This document shows positions 33,661 through 42,482 of a DNA stretch of 64,000 bases, one piece after another. Where the stretch lies: NCBI GenBank assembly GCA_947469885.1, contig CANIQT010000001.1, positions 124,001-188,000 on the forward strand, given 5' to 3'. The notes beneath the pieces are model-generated. The model made no database searches, was not told the DNA's origin, and was given only the letters and a program-made list of their open reading frames with translations. The DNA is from Bacteroidota bacterium (GTDB lineage Bacteria; Bacteroidota; Bacteroidia; 2-12-FULL-35-15). The position numbers were made by a program, and so were the translations under genes. Position 1 is the first letter of the stretch, and every line of letters starts with the position of its first letter.

Positions 33661-35214
33661 ATGGAAAGAATTTCAATTTTATGGGCGGATGACGAAATAG
33701 ATTTGTTGAAACCCCACCTTTTATTTTTACAAGACAAGGGATATGATGTAACGACTGCCACCAGCGGAGACGAAGCATTAGAGCTTGTTGACAGAAACGA
33801 TTTTGCAGTGGTGCTGCTTGATGAAAACATGCCTGGACTTTCGGGACTGGAAACGTTGAACCGCTTGAAATCAAAGCATCAGGACTTGCCGGTGATTATG
33901 ATTACTAAAAGCGAAGAAGAGCATTTGATGGAAGATGCGATTGGTTCTAAAATATCGGACTATCTGATAAAGCCCGTTAATCCTAATCAAATATTGCTTT
34001 CTTTAAAGAAGACTTTAGACAACAAACGTTTGATTTCAGAGAAAACAACTTCTAATTATCAGCAAGAGTTTCGTCAGATAGGAATGACGATGGGCGACCG
34101 ATTGAATTGGAAAGAATGGGCGGAAGTATATAAAAAGCTGGTGTATTGGGAGCTAGAGCTTGATAAAAGCAAGGACGAAAGCATGATGGAGATTTTGAAA
34201 ACTCAGAAGCAGGAAGCCAATAAACTTTATTGTAAATTTATTGAACACAATTATATTAGATGGCTGGATGGTAAAGGTATGAACCCTCCTATGTTTTCGC
34301 ACACGCTGTTTAAAGCCCGTGTGGCCCCTTTGCTGGATAACCCTGAGCCTGTTTTTGTAGTGTTGATAGATAATTTGCGTTTTGACCAGTGGAAAATTAT
34401 TCAGCCAATTGTTTCGGAATATTTTAAAGTGGATGCTGAAGAAGTTTATAGTAGTATTTTACCAAGTGTGACACAATACGCTCGTAATGCGTTTTTCGCA
34501 GGAATGATGCCTTCGGAAATTGAAAAGAAGTTTCCGCAATATTGGGTAAACGAAGATTCGGAAGAAAGCCGGAATGATTTTGAAGAGCCTTTATTGATAG
34601 AACAGCTGAAGCGGTTGGGCAAGGATGTGAAAATGAGTTATAATAAAATAACTCAACATCATCAAGGGAAAAAATTAGCAGAGAATATGACGAACTTGAT
34701 GCAGAATAAATTGAATGTGATTGTTTATAATTTTGTGGATATGATGTCGCATGCGCGATCGGAAATGGAAGTGATTAGAGAGCTGGCGGGTGACGAAAAG
34801 GCTTATCGTTCGATTACTTTATCTTGGTTTGAAAATTCTCCGATGATGGATATATTAAAAGAAATAGCTGCCATGAAATGCCGCTTGGTGATTACTACTG
34901 ACCATGGAAGTATAAAAGTTTCGACTCCTGTTAAAATAATGGGCGATAAAAATATCACAGCTAATCTTCGTTATAAATCTGGAAGAGGAATGACTTATAA
35001 TCAAAAGGAAGTGTTTGAGATTAAAAAGCCGGAGGAAGCTTTTTTACCAAAAGGGGTGTTGAGTTCGTGGTATGCGTTTGCTAAGGAAGATCGGTTTTTT
35101 GTTTATCCGAATAATTATAATCAGTTTATTGCGCATTATAAAAACACGTTGCAACATGGTGGTATGTCGATGGAAGAAATGATTATTCCGGTGATTACGT
35201 TGAGTTCGAAATAA
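33661..35214 (+). CDS. porX: PorX: T9SS response regulator with PglZ/alkaline-phosphatase effector domain
   Basis: 517 residues. Residues 1-120 are a receiver domain with Asp10/Asp11, the phosphorylation site Asp54 (VVLLDENMPG), Thr82 and Lys104 (YLIKPV). Residues about 225-515 are a PglZ-type alkaline-phosphatase fold: VFVVLIDNLRFDQWK with Asp237, the nucleophile region SVTQYARNAFFAG with Thr271, NVIVYNFVDMMSHAR and LVITTDHGSIKVS with the metal-binding Asp-His. This architecture and length are those of PorX, which controls expression and function of the type IX secretion system with PorY and a sigma factor. It fits the many T9SS cargo genes here. tsaE follows after one base. Confidence 0.94.
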   Translation: MERISILWADDEIDLLKPHLLFLQDKGYDVTTATSGDEALELVDRNDFAVVLLDENMPGLSGLETLNRLKSKHQDLPVIMITKSEEEHLMEDAIGSKISDYLIKPVNPNQILLSLKKTLDNKRLISEKTTSNYQQEFRQIGMTMGDRLNWKEWAEVYKKLVYWELELDKSKDESMMEILKTQKQEANKLYCKFIEHNYIRWLDGKGMNPPMFSHTLFKARVAPLLDNPEPVFVVLIDNLRFDQWKIIQPIVSEYFKVDAEEVYSSILPSVTQYARNAFFAGMMPSEIEKKFPQYWVNEDSEESRNDFEEPLLIEQLKRLGKDVKMSYNKITQHHQGKKLAENMTNLMQNKLNVIVYNFVDMMSHARSEMEVIRELAGDEKAYRSITLSWFENSPMMDILKEIAAMKCRLVITTDHGSIKVSTPVKIMGDKNITANLRYKSGRGMTYNQKEVFEIKKPEEAFLPKGVLSSWYAFAKEDRFFVYPNNYNQFIAHYKNTLQHGGMSMEEMIIPVITLSSK

Positions 35215-35215
35215 A

Positions 35216-35632
35216 GTGCAGCATAAGATTTCTATTACTTCATTGTCGGACTTGCCAATAGCTGCACGGCAGTTGCTTGATTTGTTTCCGGACAAAAGAG
35301 TATTTGCTTTGTTTGGCGAAATGGGTGCTGGTAAAACTACTTTTATTACTGCCATTTGCAAAAAGTTGGGGGTAATTGATAGAATTTCTTCTCCTTCGTT
35401 TTCGATAGTGAATGAGTATAAATCTGCCAGGGGCTTAACGATTTTTCATTTTGATTTTTATCGGATAAAAGATTTAAGTGAGGTTTACGACTTGGGCTAC
35501 GAAGATTATTTTTATTCAAATGCCTATTGTTTTATTGAGTGGAGCGAAAGGATAGAGGAGTTGCTGCCAGATGATTATGTGAAGGTGGAAGTGGTAAAGA
35601 TAGGAGAGGAGAGGGAGTTGAATATTCAATAA
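35216..35632 (+). CDS. tsaE: tRNA threonylcarbamoyladenosine biosynthesis ATPase TsaE
   Basis: 138 residues. TsaE is the ATPase that works with TsaB and TsaD to put t6A on tRNA position 37. Walker A is FGEMGAGKTTFITAICKKLG, and ISSPSFSIVNEY and FHFDFYRIKD are the two family blocks after it, with WSERIEELLPDDYVKV near the end. The start is GTG at 35216, one base after the porX stop; no ATG precedes the conserved region. Coupling to porX is likely but the functions are unrelated. Confidence 0.92.
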   Translation: MQHKISITSLSDLPIAARQLLDLFPDKRVFALFGEMGAGKTTFITAICKKLGVIDRISSPSFSIVNEYKSARGLTIFHFDFYRIKDLSEVYDLGYEDYFYSNAYCFIEWSERIEELLPDDYVKVEVVKIGEERELNIQ

Positions 35633-35649
35633 TATATAATGCTGATAAT

Positions 35650-38600
35650 TTATCTTATCAACATTATATATCCATGCGTACTATATTTATCTAATGGAGA
35701 ATCGAACACAAGCACAAAGTAATAAGTGCCATCTGCTGCGGGTGTTCCTCCTTTTATTTTTCCATCCCATCCTGTAAAGTTATTTTCGTTTTCCCAGATT
35801 AATTTTCCCCACCTATTAAATATTTGTAAGTTGTATTGGTTGTTCCTCACATTGCCGATTGTAAAAAAGTCATTCACCCCATCATTGTTAGGAGAAAAAA
35901 CATTTGGAATAATAATTTCAACAGGTAGTGGACAATCAACAAGTACCGTAGTTGTATCAGATGCACTTTTGCAGCCTGTAGCAATATTTGTTACTGTTAC
36001 ACTGTATATTCCTGACATCGAATTTGTCGCATTGACGATATAGGGATTTTGTGCTGATGATAAAAAGTTGTTAGGTCCTGTCCATGAATAAGCCACTCCT
36101 GCTATTGTTGTGGATGTGAATAAAAGGGTGTCTCCCGGACAAACAAGGGAGGAGCTTGTTGCAACTGGTGTTGCGGGCAGTGGGTTTACTATCACTGTAG
36201 TTGTTCCTGCAAGGCTGGTGCAACCTGTTGTTACATCAGTAACTTTTAAATAGTACGTTCCTGCCATTGTTACATCTGCATTAAGAAGTACAGGATTTTG
36301 TGTTGACGATGAAAAACTATTCGGACCAAACCATTGATAAATAAAAGCTGAATTTGGTGTTGTTAGCAGAAGTGTATCTCCGGCACACAAGGGAGAATTG
36401 CTTGTGGCTGTTGGTGTTGGTGGTAATTGATTTATTATTACAGAGGTAGTGCCCGAAAGGCTCGTGCATCCTGTTGTTGAATCAGTCACTGTAACACTAT
36501 ATGTTCCTCCCATTGCTGATGTTGCATTTTGTATGGTTGGGTTTTGTAATGAAGAAAAATAACTGTTCGGACCTGTCCAGTTATAAGTGGAGCTTGTTGA
36601 GAATGGAGTTGTTAAACTGATGGATGTGCCAATGCACACTGGCGAATTGCTTGTTGCGGTTGGAGTTGCAGGCAACTGATTAATTACAACAAATGTCGTA
36701 TCCCATAAACTAATGCAACCAGTATTAAGATTGGTGACCATTACACTGAATGCTCCATTCATTGCTACTGTTGAGTTTGGCAATGTTGGATTTTGCACGG
36801 AGGAAGAAAAATTATTCGGACCTATCCACGAGTAAGAAAAGTTTCCGGCTGATGATGTAAGGTATAAAGTACTTCCGACACATAAAGGAGAATTGCTTCC
36901 TGCTAAAGGAGTTATAGGTAAAGGATTTATAACTACTGCTGTAGTGCCTGCTATACTTGAACATCCGGTTACACTATCTGTAACTGTTAGACTATATGTT
37001 CCTGCCATTTGTGCGGTCGAACTTCCTAAAATTGGATTTTGCAAATACGATGAAAAACTGTTCGGACCGATCCAGTTGTAAGAAATACCCGATGCTGACG
37101 ATGTTGTTAATTGAAGTGTATCTCCGGCACATAGTGCCGAATTGCTAATTGCAACAGGTGTTTGAGGCAATGTGTTAATTAAAACTATGGTTGAATCGAT
37201 TGTAGAAACACAAGTACCTAAGGTTGCAAAAACAAAATACGTTCCGGCTTGTAATAACGTGGTGTTTAAAATAAATGGGTTTTGCGATGTTGATGAAAAT
37301 GAATTGGGACCAATCCAGGTATAGGTTGCACCAAGCAATGTTGTAGAAGTTAAGTTCAACGTATCACCCTGACAAAGTGGAGAATTATTGCCTGTTGCAG
37401 GAGTTACCGGAACAACGTTTACAACCACTGTTGTACTGTCCGTAATGCTCGTACATCCTGTAATACTATCGGTTACAGTTATACTATATACACCAGAGTT
37501 GGCTGTTGTAGAGTTGAGTATTTGCGGGTTTTGCATTGTGGAAGAAAAACCATTTGGTCCGGTCCAGTTGTATCCTGCACCGGTAGCGGTGGTGGCACTG
37601 AGTTGAACAGTGTCGCCTTCACAAACGGGAGTATTGTTTGTGAGCACAGGCGTAGCCGGCAAAGGATTAATAATTACAAGAGTTGTTGAAACAGCAGTGG
37701 TACATGTGCCAATGCTGGTGCTGACTGAATATATTCCGGCTTCCAAAGAAGTTGAATTAGTTATAAAAGGATTTTGTAAAGAAGAAGAAAAATTATTCGG
37801 ACCTGTCCACGAATAAGTAACACCGGCTGTTGCAGAGGCTGTCAGGTTTATTGTATCGCCAGCACATATGGGAGTATTGTTGCTTGCCAACGGTGGAGGA
37901 GGAGAGGTGTTTACAATTATTGTTACCTGCGATGTGGAAGCAGGACAAGTGCCATTTGTTATTGCCCATTCAAAAACAAAAGTGCCTTGAACCAATCCTG
38001 TAATGCTTGTTATGGGGGAGGAAGGTGTAGTAATTATTGCTTGTGGTCCGCTAACCTGCGCCCACATTCCTGTTCCTGATGTTGGGGAATTGGCTGCCAT
38101 GAGAGTTGAATCTAATGGAAGACAAATGGATTGGTTGGGTCCGGCAATGGAAGTGGTTGCCAAACCTACTGGAATCAAGGTGATGGTGGAATCGTACGAA
38201 CATCCTGTTTCTGATTTTATGGACAATGAATACGTACCCGGTGCAAGATTTGTAAAATTAAATGGTGAACCTACCACCTGATAAACGGAAGGTGATGTGG
38301 CAGGAAACTGATAAATACCAACTGAATCGGTTGGCTCAAACACATAAGGAAATTGAGGACTATAGGTAATTACTCCATTTGATAAATCATTGGTACAGTC
38401 GGGATTGGTGATTGAAAAATTGAATGCAGGTGTATATGCAGGACCAACAACAGTTACAGCATTGCTGATATAAGTGCCGAAAAACCAGGTGTTGATGGTA
38501 TTGTTATTTCCCAGTGCATTGGTCCACGGATGACAAGGCGACACACAACCAGTGAAGGAAGAGCCGGCACCTAAACCAGAATCATCGTAAAACAGCAAAG

Positions 38601-39807
38601 GAGTGCCGGCAACTGAAAGCGGCAAGAGACATTGAACAATAATTCCGTTTGGATTTTCTTCGACATCAAACAAAGGAATGTGTGTGATGCCTTGCTGAAT
38701 GGTGGCGGTGAGTTGTATGGGAGTTCCCACGGGAACGTAGTTTCCAAGCCCGTTCATGCCGTTCCATGGAATGCAGTTGGCTCCCGGAACAACGGCATAG
38801 GTAATAACGGTATCCTCTGTACCTGCCTGATAGCCTGCAATTCCGTTGAGATTGATGAGGAGACTTATTACTTCGTTTTTGTTGGCGATGATATTGATAC
38901 ACTGTGTGGTGCCCTGTGCGGGATAGATGCAGCCGGTTAATGCGTTGGTTGCAAAACTCATTTGCAGGGGTATTTGTGTTACTTTGTAATAGTTGGTGTC
39001 GGGCAAATTGTAGAACAAGGGGTACTCGCCCAAGGTGTCTAATGCAGCTGCATCTCCGGCTATCGACATTCGGTTGGTGGCTACAGTGCCTGTGTTGGTG
39101 ATTCCGTAGCTGTTCATGCTGAGGGTCCAGTTGATTCCTCCTAAGCCATTAAAGTTTATTTTGTGAATGGTGGAATCGGTGGTATAGGCATATACAGGGG
39201 GTTTCATGCCTATGTTTGAATTTCCGGTTCCAATGTTCCATGTTTTGCAATGTACTCTTCCGGTGATGGGTGTGTAGGGCAATCCTCCAGAAGTTTTGAC
39301 AATGGTGATGTCCCAGAGGTTGACTACAAAAGCATTGAGCACTGGGGTTACAAAATTATTGTCGCGGTTAAATTCAATCCAATATTCGCCTGCGATGGAG
39401 GGTGTGTAAACGGTGGGTATGTATCCACCTGTTGTTAGGGTGTTGGCGGGTCCTTCAATATTTTGTTTGCAAAAAGGAATTCGTCCTGCTCCGCTTCCGG
39501 TGGTTGGCATTGCTGTTCCGGCAACAAAGAGGTTTCCATTGGGGTCGAAGATTCGGTAATATCGGTTGGTGCTTCCTTGTTTAAATCCAACATCTATAAG
39601 CTCGGTGGCGGGGTTGTTTATCCGGAAATAGATGCGTTTGAATTCGGGACAGTTCATGATGGAGCCGCTACCGGAGTTGAGATTATAAATATTGAGGTTG
39701 CAGGGATTTACTGTATCGAGCGGGTTTGCGAGAAATTCTTTGGAGCCTTCGGCAAATGTTGCCAAGGAAATCAAACAGAGAAAAAGCAGAGTGATTATTT
39801 TTTTCAT
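35650..39807 (-). CDS. Giant Ig-like repeat protein with T9SS type-B sorting domain
   Basis: 1385 residues. Signal peptide at the start (KKIITLLFLCLISLATFAEG). The first about 470 residues are a unique beta-rich region. Residues about 640-1300 are eight tandem Ig-like modules of about 82 residues with the pattern SPxCxGDTLxLTS...YxWxGPNxFSSxxQNPxIxN...AGxYSVTVTDSxTGC. The C-terminus is the type-B (gliding-motility-associated) domain: IIIPNVFSPNNDGVNDFFTI, NLQIFNRWGKLIWENENNFT, GWDGKIKGGTPAADGTYYFV. Type-B cargo is handled by PorP/SprF-like partners. Likely a large surface adhesin or filament; ligand unknown. Confidence 0.92.
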   Translation of the reverse strand: MKKIITLLFLCLISLATFAEGSKEFLANPLDTVNPCNLNIYNLNSGSGSIMNCPEFKRIYFRINNPATELIDVGFKQGSTNRYYRIFDPNGNLFVAGTAMPTTGSGAGRIPFCKQNIEGPANTLTTGGYIPTVYTPSIAGEYWIEFNRDNNFVTPVLNAFVVNLWDITIVKTSGGLPYTPITGRVHCKTWNIGTGNSNIGMKPPVYAYTTDSTIHKINFNGLGGINWTLSMNSYGITNTGTVATNRMSIAGDAAALDTLGEYPLFYNLPDTNYYKVTQIPLQMSFATNALTGCIYPAQGTTQCINIIANKNEVISLLINLNGIAGYQAGTEDTVITYAVVPGANCIPWNGMNGLGNYVPVGTPIQLTATIQQGITHIPLFDVEENPNGIIVQCLLPLSVAGTPLLFYDDSGLGAGSSFTGCVSPCHPWTNALGNNNTINTWFFGTYISNAVTVVGPAYTPAFNFSITNPDCTNDLSNGVITYSPQFPYVFEPTDSVGIYQFPATSPSVYQVVGSPFNFTNLAPGTYSLSIKSETGCSYDSTITLIPVGLATTSIAGPNQSICLPLDSTLMAANSPTSGTGMWAQVSGPQAIITTPSSPITSITGLVQGTFVFEWAITNGTCPASTSQVTIIVNTSPPPPLASNNTPICAGDTINLTASATAGVTYSWTGPNNFSSSLQNPFITNSTSLEAGIYSVSTSIGTCTTAVSTTLVIINPLPATPVLTNNTPVCEGDTVQLSATTATGAGYNWTGPNGFSSTMQNPQILNSTTANSGVYSITVTDSITGCTSITDSTTVVVNVVPVTPATGNNSPLCQGDTLNLTSTTLLGATYTWIGPNSFSSTSQNPFILNTTLLQAGTYFVFATLGTCVSTIDSTIVLINTLPQTPVAISNSALCAGDTLQLTTSSASGISYNWIGPNSFSSYLQNPILGSSTAQMAGTYSLTVTDSVTGCSSIAGTTAVVINPLPITPLAGSNSPLCVGSTLYLTSSAGNFSYSWIGPNNFSSSVQNPTLPNSTVAMNGAFSVMVTNLNTGCISLWDTTFVVINQLPATPTATSNSPVCIGTSISLTTPFSTSSTYNWTGPNSYFSSLQNPTIQNATSAMGGTYSVTVTDSTTGCTSLSGTTSVIINQLPPTPTATSNSPLCAGDTLLLTTPNSAFIYQWFGPNSFSSSTQNPVLLNADVTMAGTYYLKVTDVTTGCTSLAGTTTVIVNPLPATPVATSSSLVCPGDTLLFTSTTIAGVAYSWTGPNNFLSSAQNPYIVNATNSMSGIYSVTVTNIATGCKSASDTTTVLVDCPLPVEIIIPNVFSPNNDGVNDFFTIGNVRNNQYNLQIFNRWGKLIWENENNFTGWDGKIKGGTPAADGTYYFVLVFDSPLDKYSTHGYIMLIR

Positions 39808-39954
39808 TTAAAAAATTGTTTGGTTGCTGACTTTAAAAAGGAAACTTGTTATTGCGTAAAAGTATAAGAATATTTTTAAAGAAGGTTTAGAATTTCGAAA
39901 TAAAAGAAAGGAGTTCTAAAAGCTGTTTAAATTTCAATCAAACCTTTTTTTATA

Positions 39955-40035
39955 AGACCTCCCCCCCCCTCTTTCACACATACTGGCTCAAACAGCCACT
40001 GGCTGTTTGCCCTCTTGAAAAAAGGAGAGGGGAGC
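39955..40035. repeat. CCCCTCT/AGAGGGG word pair
   Basis: A C-run with CCTCTTTC (about 39959-39975) and a later CTCTTGAAAAAAGGAGAGGG (about 40013-40032) belong to the C/G-rich word family seen at 6412-6446 and 45911-45953. They lie in the upstream region of the giant type-B gene. No open frame is supported here. Confidence 0.5.
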
Positions 40036-40058
40036 CAGTACCTGAAGTACTTTGTATA

Positions 40059-40094
40059 AAAAAATCCCGCTCTTTTTCAAAAGCGGGATTTTTT
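40059..40094. terminator. Bidirectional intrinsic terminator in a gene-free region
   Basis: AAAAAATCCCGCT (40059-40071) and AGCGGGATTTTTT (40082-40094) form a 13-bp stem with a 10-nt loop, flanked by A and T runs, so it can stop transcription from either side. It is not next to any coding gene end: the genes on both sides point away from it (39807 minus, 41016 plus). It therefore suggests an unannotated transcript ending here. Confidence 0.8.
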
Positions 40095-40101
40095 GTTTTG
40101 A

Positions 40102-40124
40102 GTGTTGGTGAAAACACCAACAAC
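40102..40124. repeat. GTTGTTGGTG-type hairpin, single copy
   Basis: GTGTTGGTG-AAAA-CACCAACAAC, the same dispersed hairpin as at 20748-20847 and 21827-21907, in reverse orientation. It stands 8 bases from the bidirectional terminator. A further shorter copy, GTTGGT-GTTTTT-ACCAAC-type, is at 40661-40681. Confidence 0.8.
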
Positions 40125-40272
40125 GGCTTTAATCCTAAATGTGAGGAAGTGTATTTCGGGCGTATTTCTTTCATTTTTGGGCATTGGTCGATAGCCTTAG
40201 TACATTTATATGTTTGATTTATGCGCATTCGTCTATATTATTATCCTTTTAATACTATTTTGGGGCATATCG

Positions 40273-40597
40273 ACCTACTTTTGCATCTCATCGAGATGGT
40301 TTTAAAAACCATCGGAGTGGTTTTAGATATCAACGGAGTTGATTTGTAAAACCATCGGAATGAATTGTAAAACCATCGGAATGATTTGTAAAACCATCGG
40401 AATGATTTGTGAAACCATTGGAGTGGTTTTCAATATCACCAGAGTTAATTTACGAAACCATTGGAGTGATTTGTGAAACCATTGGAGTGGTTTTCGATAT
40501 CAACCGAGTTGATTTGCGAAACCATCGGAGTAGTTTCTAAAACCATCGGGATGGTTTTGCGTCTTACTTCGATGCGTTGCTAAAACACCTACTTTTG
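40273..40597. repeat. 21/22-bp array of covarying mini-palindromes, flanked by 11-bp direct repeats
   Basis: About 13 units between 40284 and 40575 with conserved CCATCGG-like centres at 40309, 40331, 40352, 40373, 40394, 40415, 40437, 40458, 40479, 40501, 40522 and 40543. The spacing is always 21 or 22. Units are mini-palindromes around a GGA-type loop whose stems change together: AACCA/TGGTT, ATCAAC/GTTGAT, CATCTC/GAGATG. The array is bounded by the direct repeats ACCTACTTTTG at 40273-40283 and 40587-40597; each contains a TACTTTTG box. No coding frame explains it. Confidence 0.8.
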
Positions 40598-40660
40598 ACT
40601 TTTTAAAAGGTTAATTCAATGAAATTTCAACCATGTAGGTTTTATCACCACCAACTCAAC

Positions 40661-40681
40661 GTTGGTGTTTTTACCAACAAC
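40661..40681. repeat. Short GTTGGTG/ACCAAC hairpin
   Basis: GTTGGTGTTTTTACCAAC followed by AAC forms a 6-bp stem and continues the dispersed GTTGTTGGTG family. A degenerate copy (GGTTTTATCACCACCAAC) lies just before it at about 40638-40655. Confidence 0.6.
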
Positions 40682-40759
40682 TTTAAATTGGTCGTCCTCT
40701 CTTTGATTTAATAAATATATAAACCAAGTTGCTAGTTGCTTTTTTACTTCAAACACTTA

Positions 40760-40925
40760 TCCCGTAGGCACTACCCGTTTGTAGTAATCATTTAACGCAA
40801 TATGTTTTTGTGCCTTAGGTACAACCCATTTATCAATGTTAATACCTGTTTTGTAATGGGCAGCCTCTAGGGGGTTAAACAATTTTTATTTTATGTTTTG
40901 CAACAAACATGTAGTGCCTACGGGA
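40760..40925. repeat. 166-bp element with 15-bp terminal inverted repeats
   Basis: TCCCGTAGGCACTAC (40760-40774) and GTAGTGCCTACGGGA (40911-40925) are perfect inverted repeats. The interior holds a degenerate internal copy (GCCTTAGGTACAACCC near 40813-40828) and no reading frame. The size and ends resemble a miniature non-autonomous element or a dispersed repeat, but no target-site duplication is evident. It lies about 90 bases before a secreted-protein gene. Confidence 0.7.
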
Positions 40926-41015
40926 CATTCAAAGCTATTTTTTATTAAATCATCTAACAACTTGGGTTAAATATTATTATTACCTTTACCCTTACAAACT
41001 AATACTTCCTTTGCC

Positions 41016-42383
41016 ATGACTTCTAAAATTACCCTCCGCATTTTTTTATTTATTTTCTGCTTTGCAGTGATGACAAGCGACATGAATGCACAGGCATTGG
41101 TTGCCAATGCAGGCAATGCACAAGACATTTGTAATGGTTCATCAGTAAGCATTGGTGGTAATCCTACGGCATCGGGAGGAATTCCGGGATATACCTATGT
41201 GTGGAGTCCTTCGTCAGGGCTTAGTTCAAGCACTATTGCAAATCCTACAGCATCGCCCACAGTTACTACAACTTATACTGTTACAGTGAGCGATAATAAT
41301 GGAGGAACGGCAACGTCAACAGTGGTGGTAACTGTTAATGCTACACCAGCTTTAACCAACCTGCCACCGTTTCCTTTCTATTGCCAAAGTGCTACTGTTG
41401 TTTATTTTCCCACTTCAAATGTAGCGGGCGCAACGTTTAGTTGGACAGCCATGGGTTCGTCAGGTTCGGTAGTTGGGTATAGCAGTTCGGGTAATGGACC
41501 AATTAATGAAACTATTACCAACACCGGAACATCAACAGAAACGGTTACTTATATTATAACCCCTACGGGACCACCTCCATCTTCATGTCTCGGATCGCCA
41601 TCGACATGGGTGGTTACGCTGTATGCGGCTACAACAAGTGCTGATGCGGGTAACAATCAGACCATTTGCGGAACTTCAGCAACATTGGCAGGAAACCCTG
41701 TTTTGGTGGGCTATGGAGTATGGCTCTTAATTTCGGGATCGGGAACAATAACCACCCCCTCCTCTCCTACTTCAACAGTAACAGGCTTGGGAGTGGGACC
41801 TAATGTTTTTCAATGGACTATCAATAATGTGAATTGCGGTCCAACATCGAGCCAGGTAACTATTATTGGAAATCCGCCACCAACAGTAGCTAATGCAGGT
41901 CCTAATCAGTATGTTTGTACTACTACTGCCACATTGGCTGCAAATATTCCCGTTGTAGGAATTGGAAGTTGGTCATTAATAAGTGGTAGTGGTAATATAA
42001 CAACTCCCGCATCAGCAACATCCGGTTTAACCAATTTGGGGCCCGGCAACAATGTTTTTGAATGGACCATCACTAATCCGCCTTGCGCGCCAACATCGAG
42101 CCAGGTAACTATAACTGTTTGTGTAAATGTAGGTGTGGAAGAAAACATTTTATCAGATGCAATTACCATTTCACCCAATCCATTTACTTCGCAAACTACA
42201 ATTACTTTTGACAGAGAAATGAAAAATACACCTATATATTTAAGAGATGTTTTGGGGAAAGAAGTCATTGGTCATTTGTCATTTGTCAATGGTAAAAGTA
42301 TTACAATTGATTTGAATGATGTAAGCAATGGGATTTATTTTGTGCAGGTTGGAAATACATTTAGGAAAATAATTAAACAATAA
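41016..42383 (+). CDS. Secreted Ig-like protein with T9SS type-A sorting domain, copy 1
   Basis: 455 residues. Signal peptide ends near MNAQ. Residues about 24-110 are a PKD-like module beginning ALVANAGNAQDICNGSSVSI and containing YVWSPSSGL and TTTYTVTVSDNNGGT. Two GNNQTICGTSATLAGNP-type modules follow. The last 80 residues form the type-A domain (ISPNPFTSQTTITFDREMKN ... GIYFVQVGNTFRKIIKQ). It is a close paralogue of the next gene, which starts 100 bases downstream. TACCTTTA near 40989 could be its -7 box. Ligand and role unknown. Confidence 0.88.
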   Translation: MTSKITLRIFLFIFCFAVMTSDMNAQALVANAGNAQDICNGSSVSIGGNPTASGGIPGYTYVWSPSSGLSSSTIANPTASPTVTTTYTVTVSDNNGGTATSTVVVTVNATPALTNLPPFPFYCQSATVVYFPTSNVAGATFSWTAMGSSGSVVGYSSSGNGPINETITNTGTSTETVTYIITPTGPPPSSCLGSPSTWVVTLYAATTSADAGNNQTICGTSATLAGNPVLVGYGVWLLISGSGTITTPSSPTSTVTGLGVGPNVFQWTINNVNCGPTSSQVTIIGNPPPTVANAGPNQYVCTTTATLAANIPVVGIGSWSLISGSGNITTPASATSGLTNLGPGNNVFEWTITNPPCAPTSSQVTITVCVNVGVEENILSDAITISPNPFTSQTTITFDREMKNTPIYLRDVLGKEVIGHLSFVNGKSITIDLNDVSNGIYFVQVGNTFRKIIKQ

Positions 42384-42386
42384 ACA

Positions 42387-42468
42387 GGTACAGATAACGA
42401 ATGATTTCGAATTTACGAATCAGGGCGTATTACAATTCGTAAATTCGTTTTGATTCGTTATCCGTACC
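42387..42468. repeat. Inverted repeat of GATAACGAAT words between paralogues
   Basis: Arms 42387-42420 and 42435-42468 pair at 29 of 34 positions, with a 14-nt loop. The arms are the same TACGGATAACGAAT/ACGAATTTACGAAT word family as 16423-16488. It could mark the 3' end of the first paralogue transcript; no T-run follows. Confidence 0.75.
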
Positions 42469-42482
42469 AAAACAAAAACAAC

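Noticed and set aside
39974..40228. 84-codon minus-strand frame in the 1.2-kb spacer
   Set aside because: It runs across the bidirectional terminator, a C-run and the dispersed hairpin, so it is unlikely to be translated.
40273..40597. 21/22-bp array considered as CRISPR
   Set aside because: Units are contiguous with no spacers of typical length and there are no cas genes.
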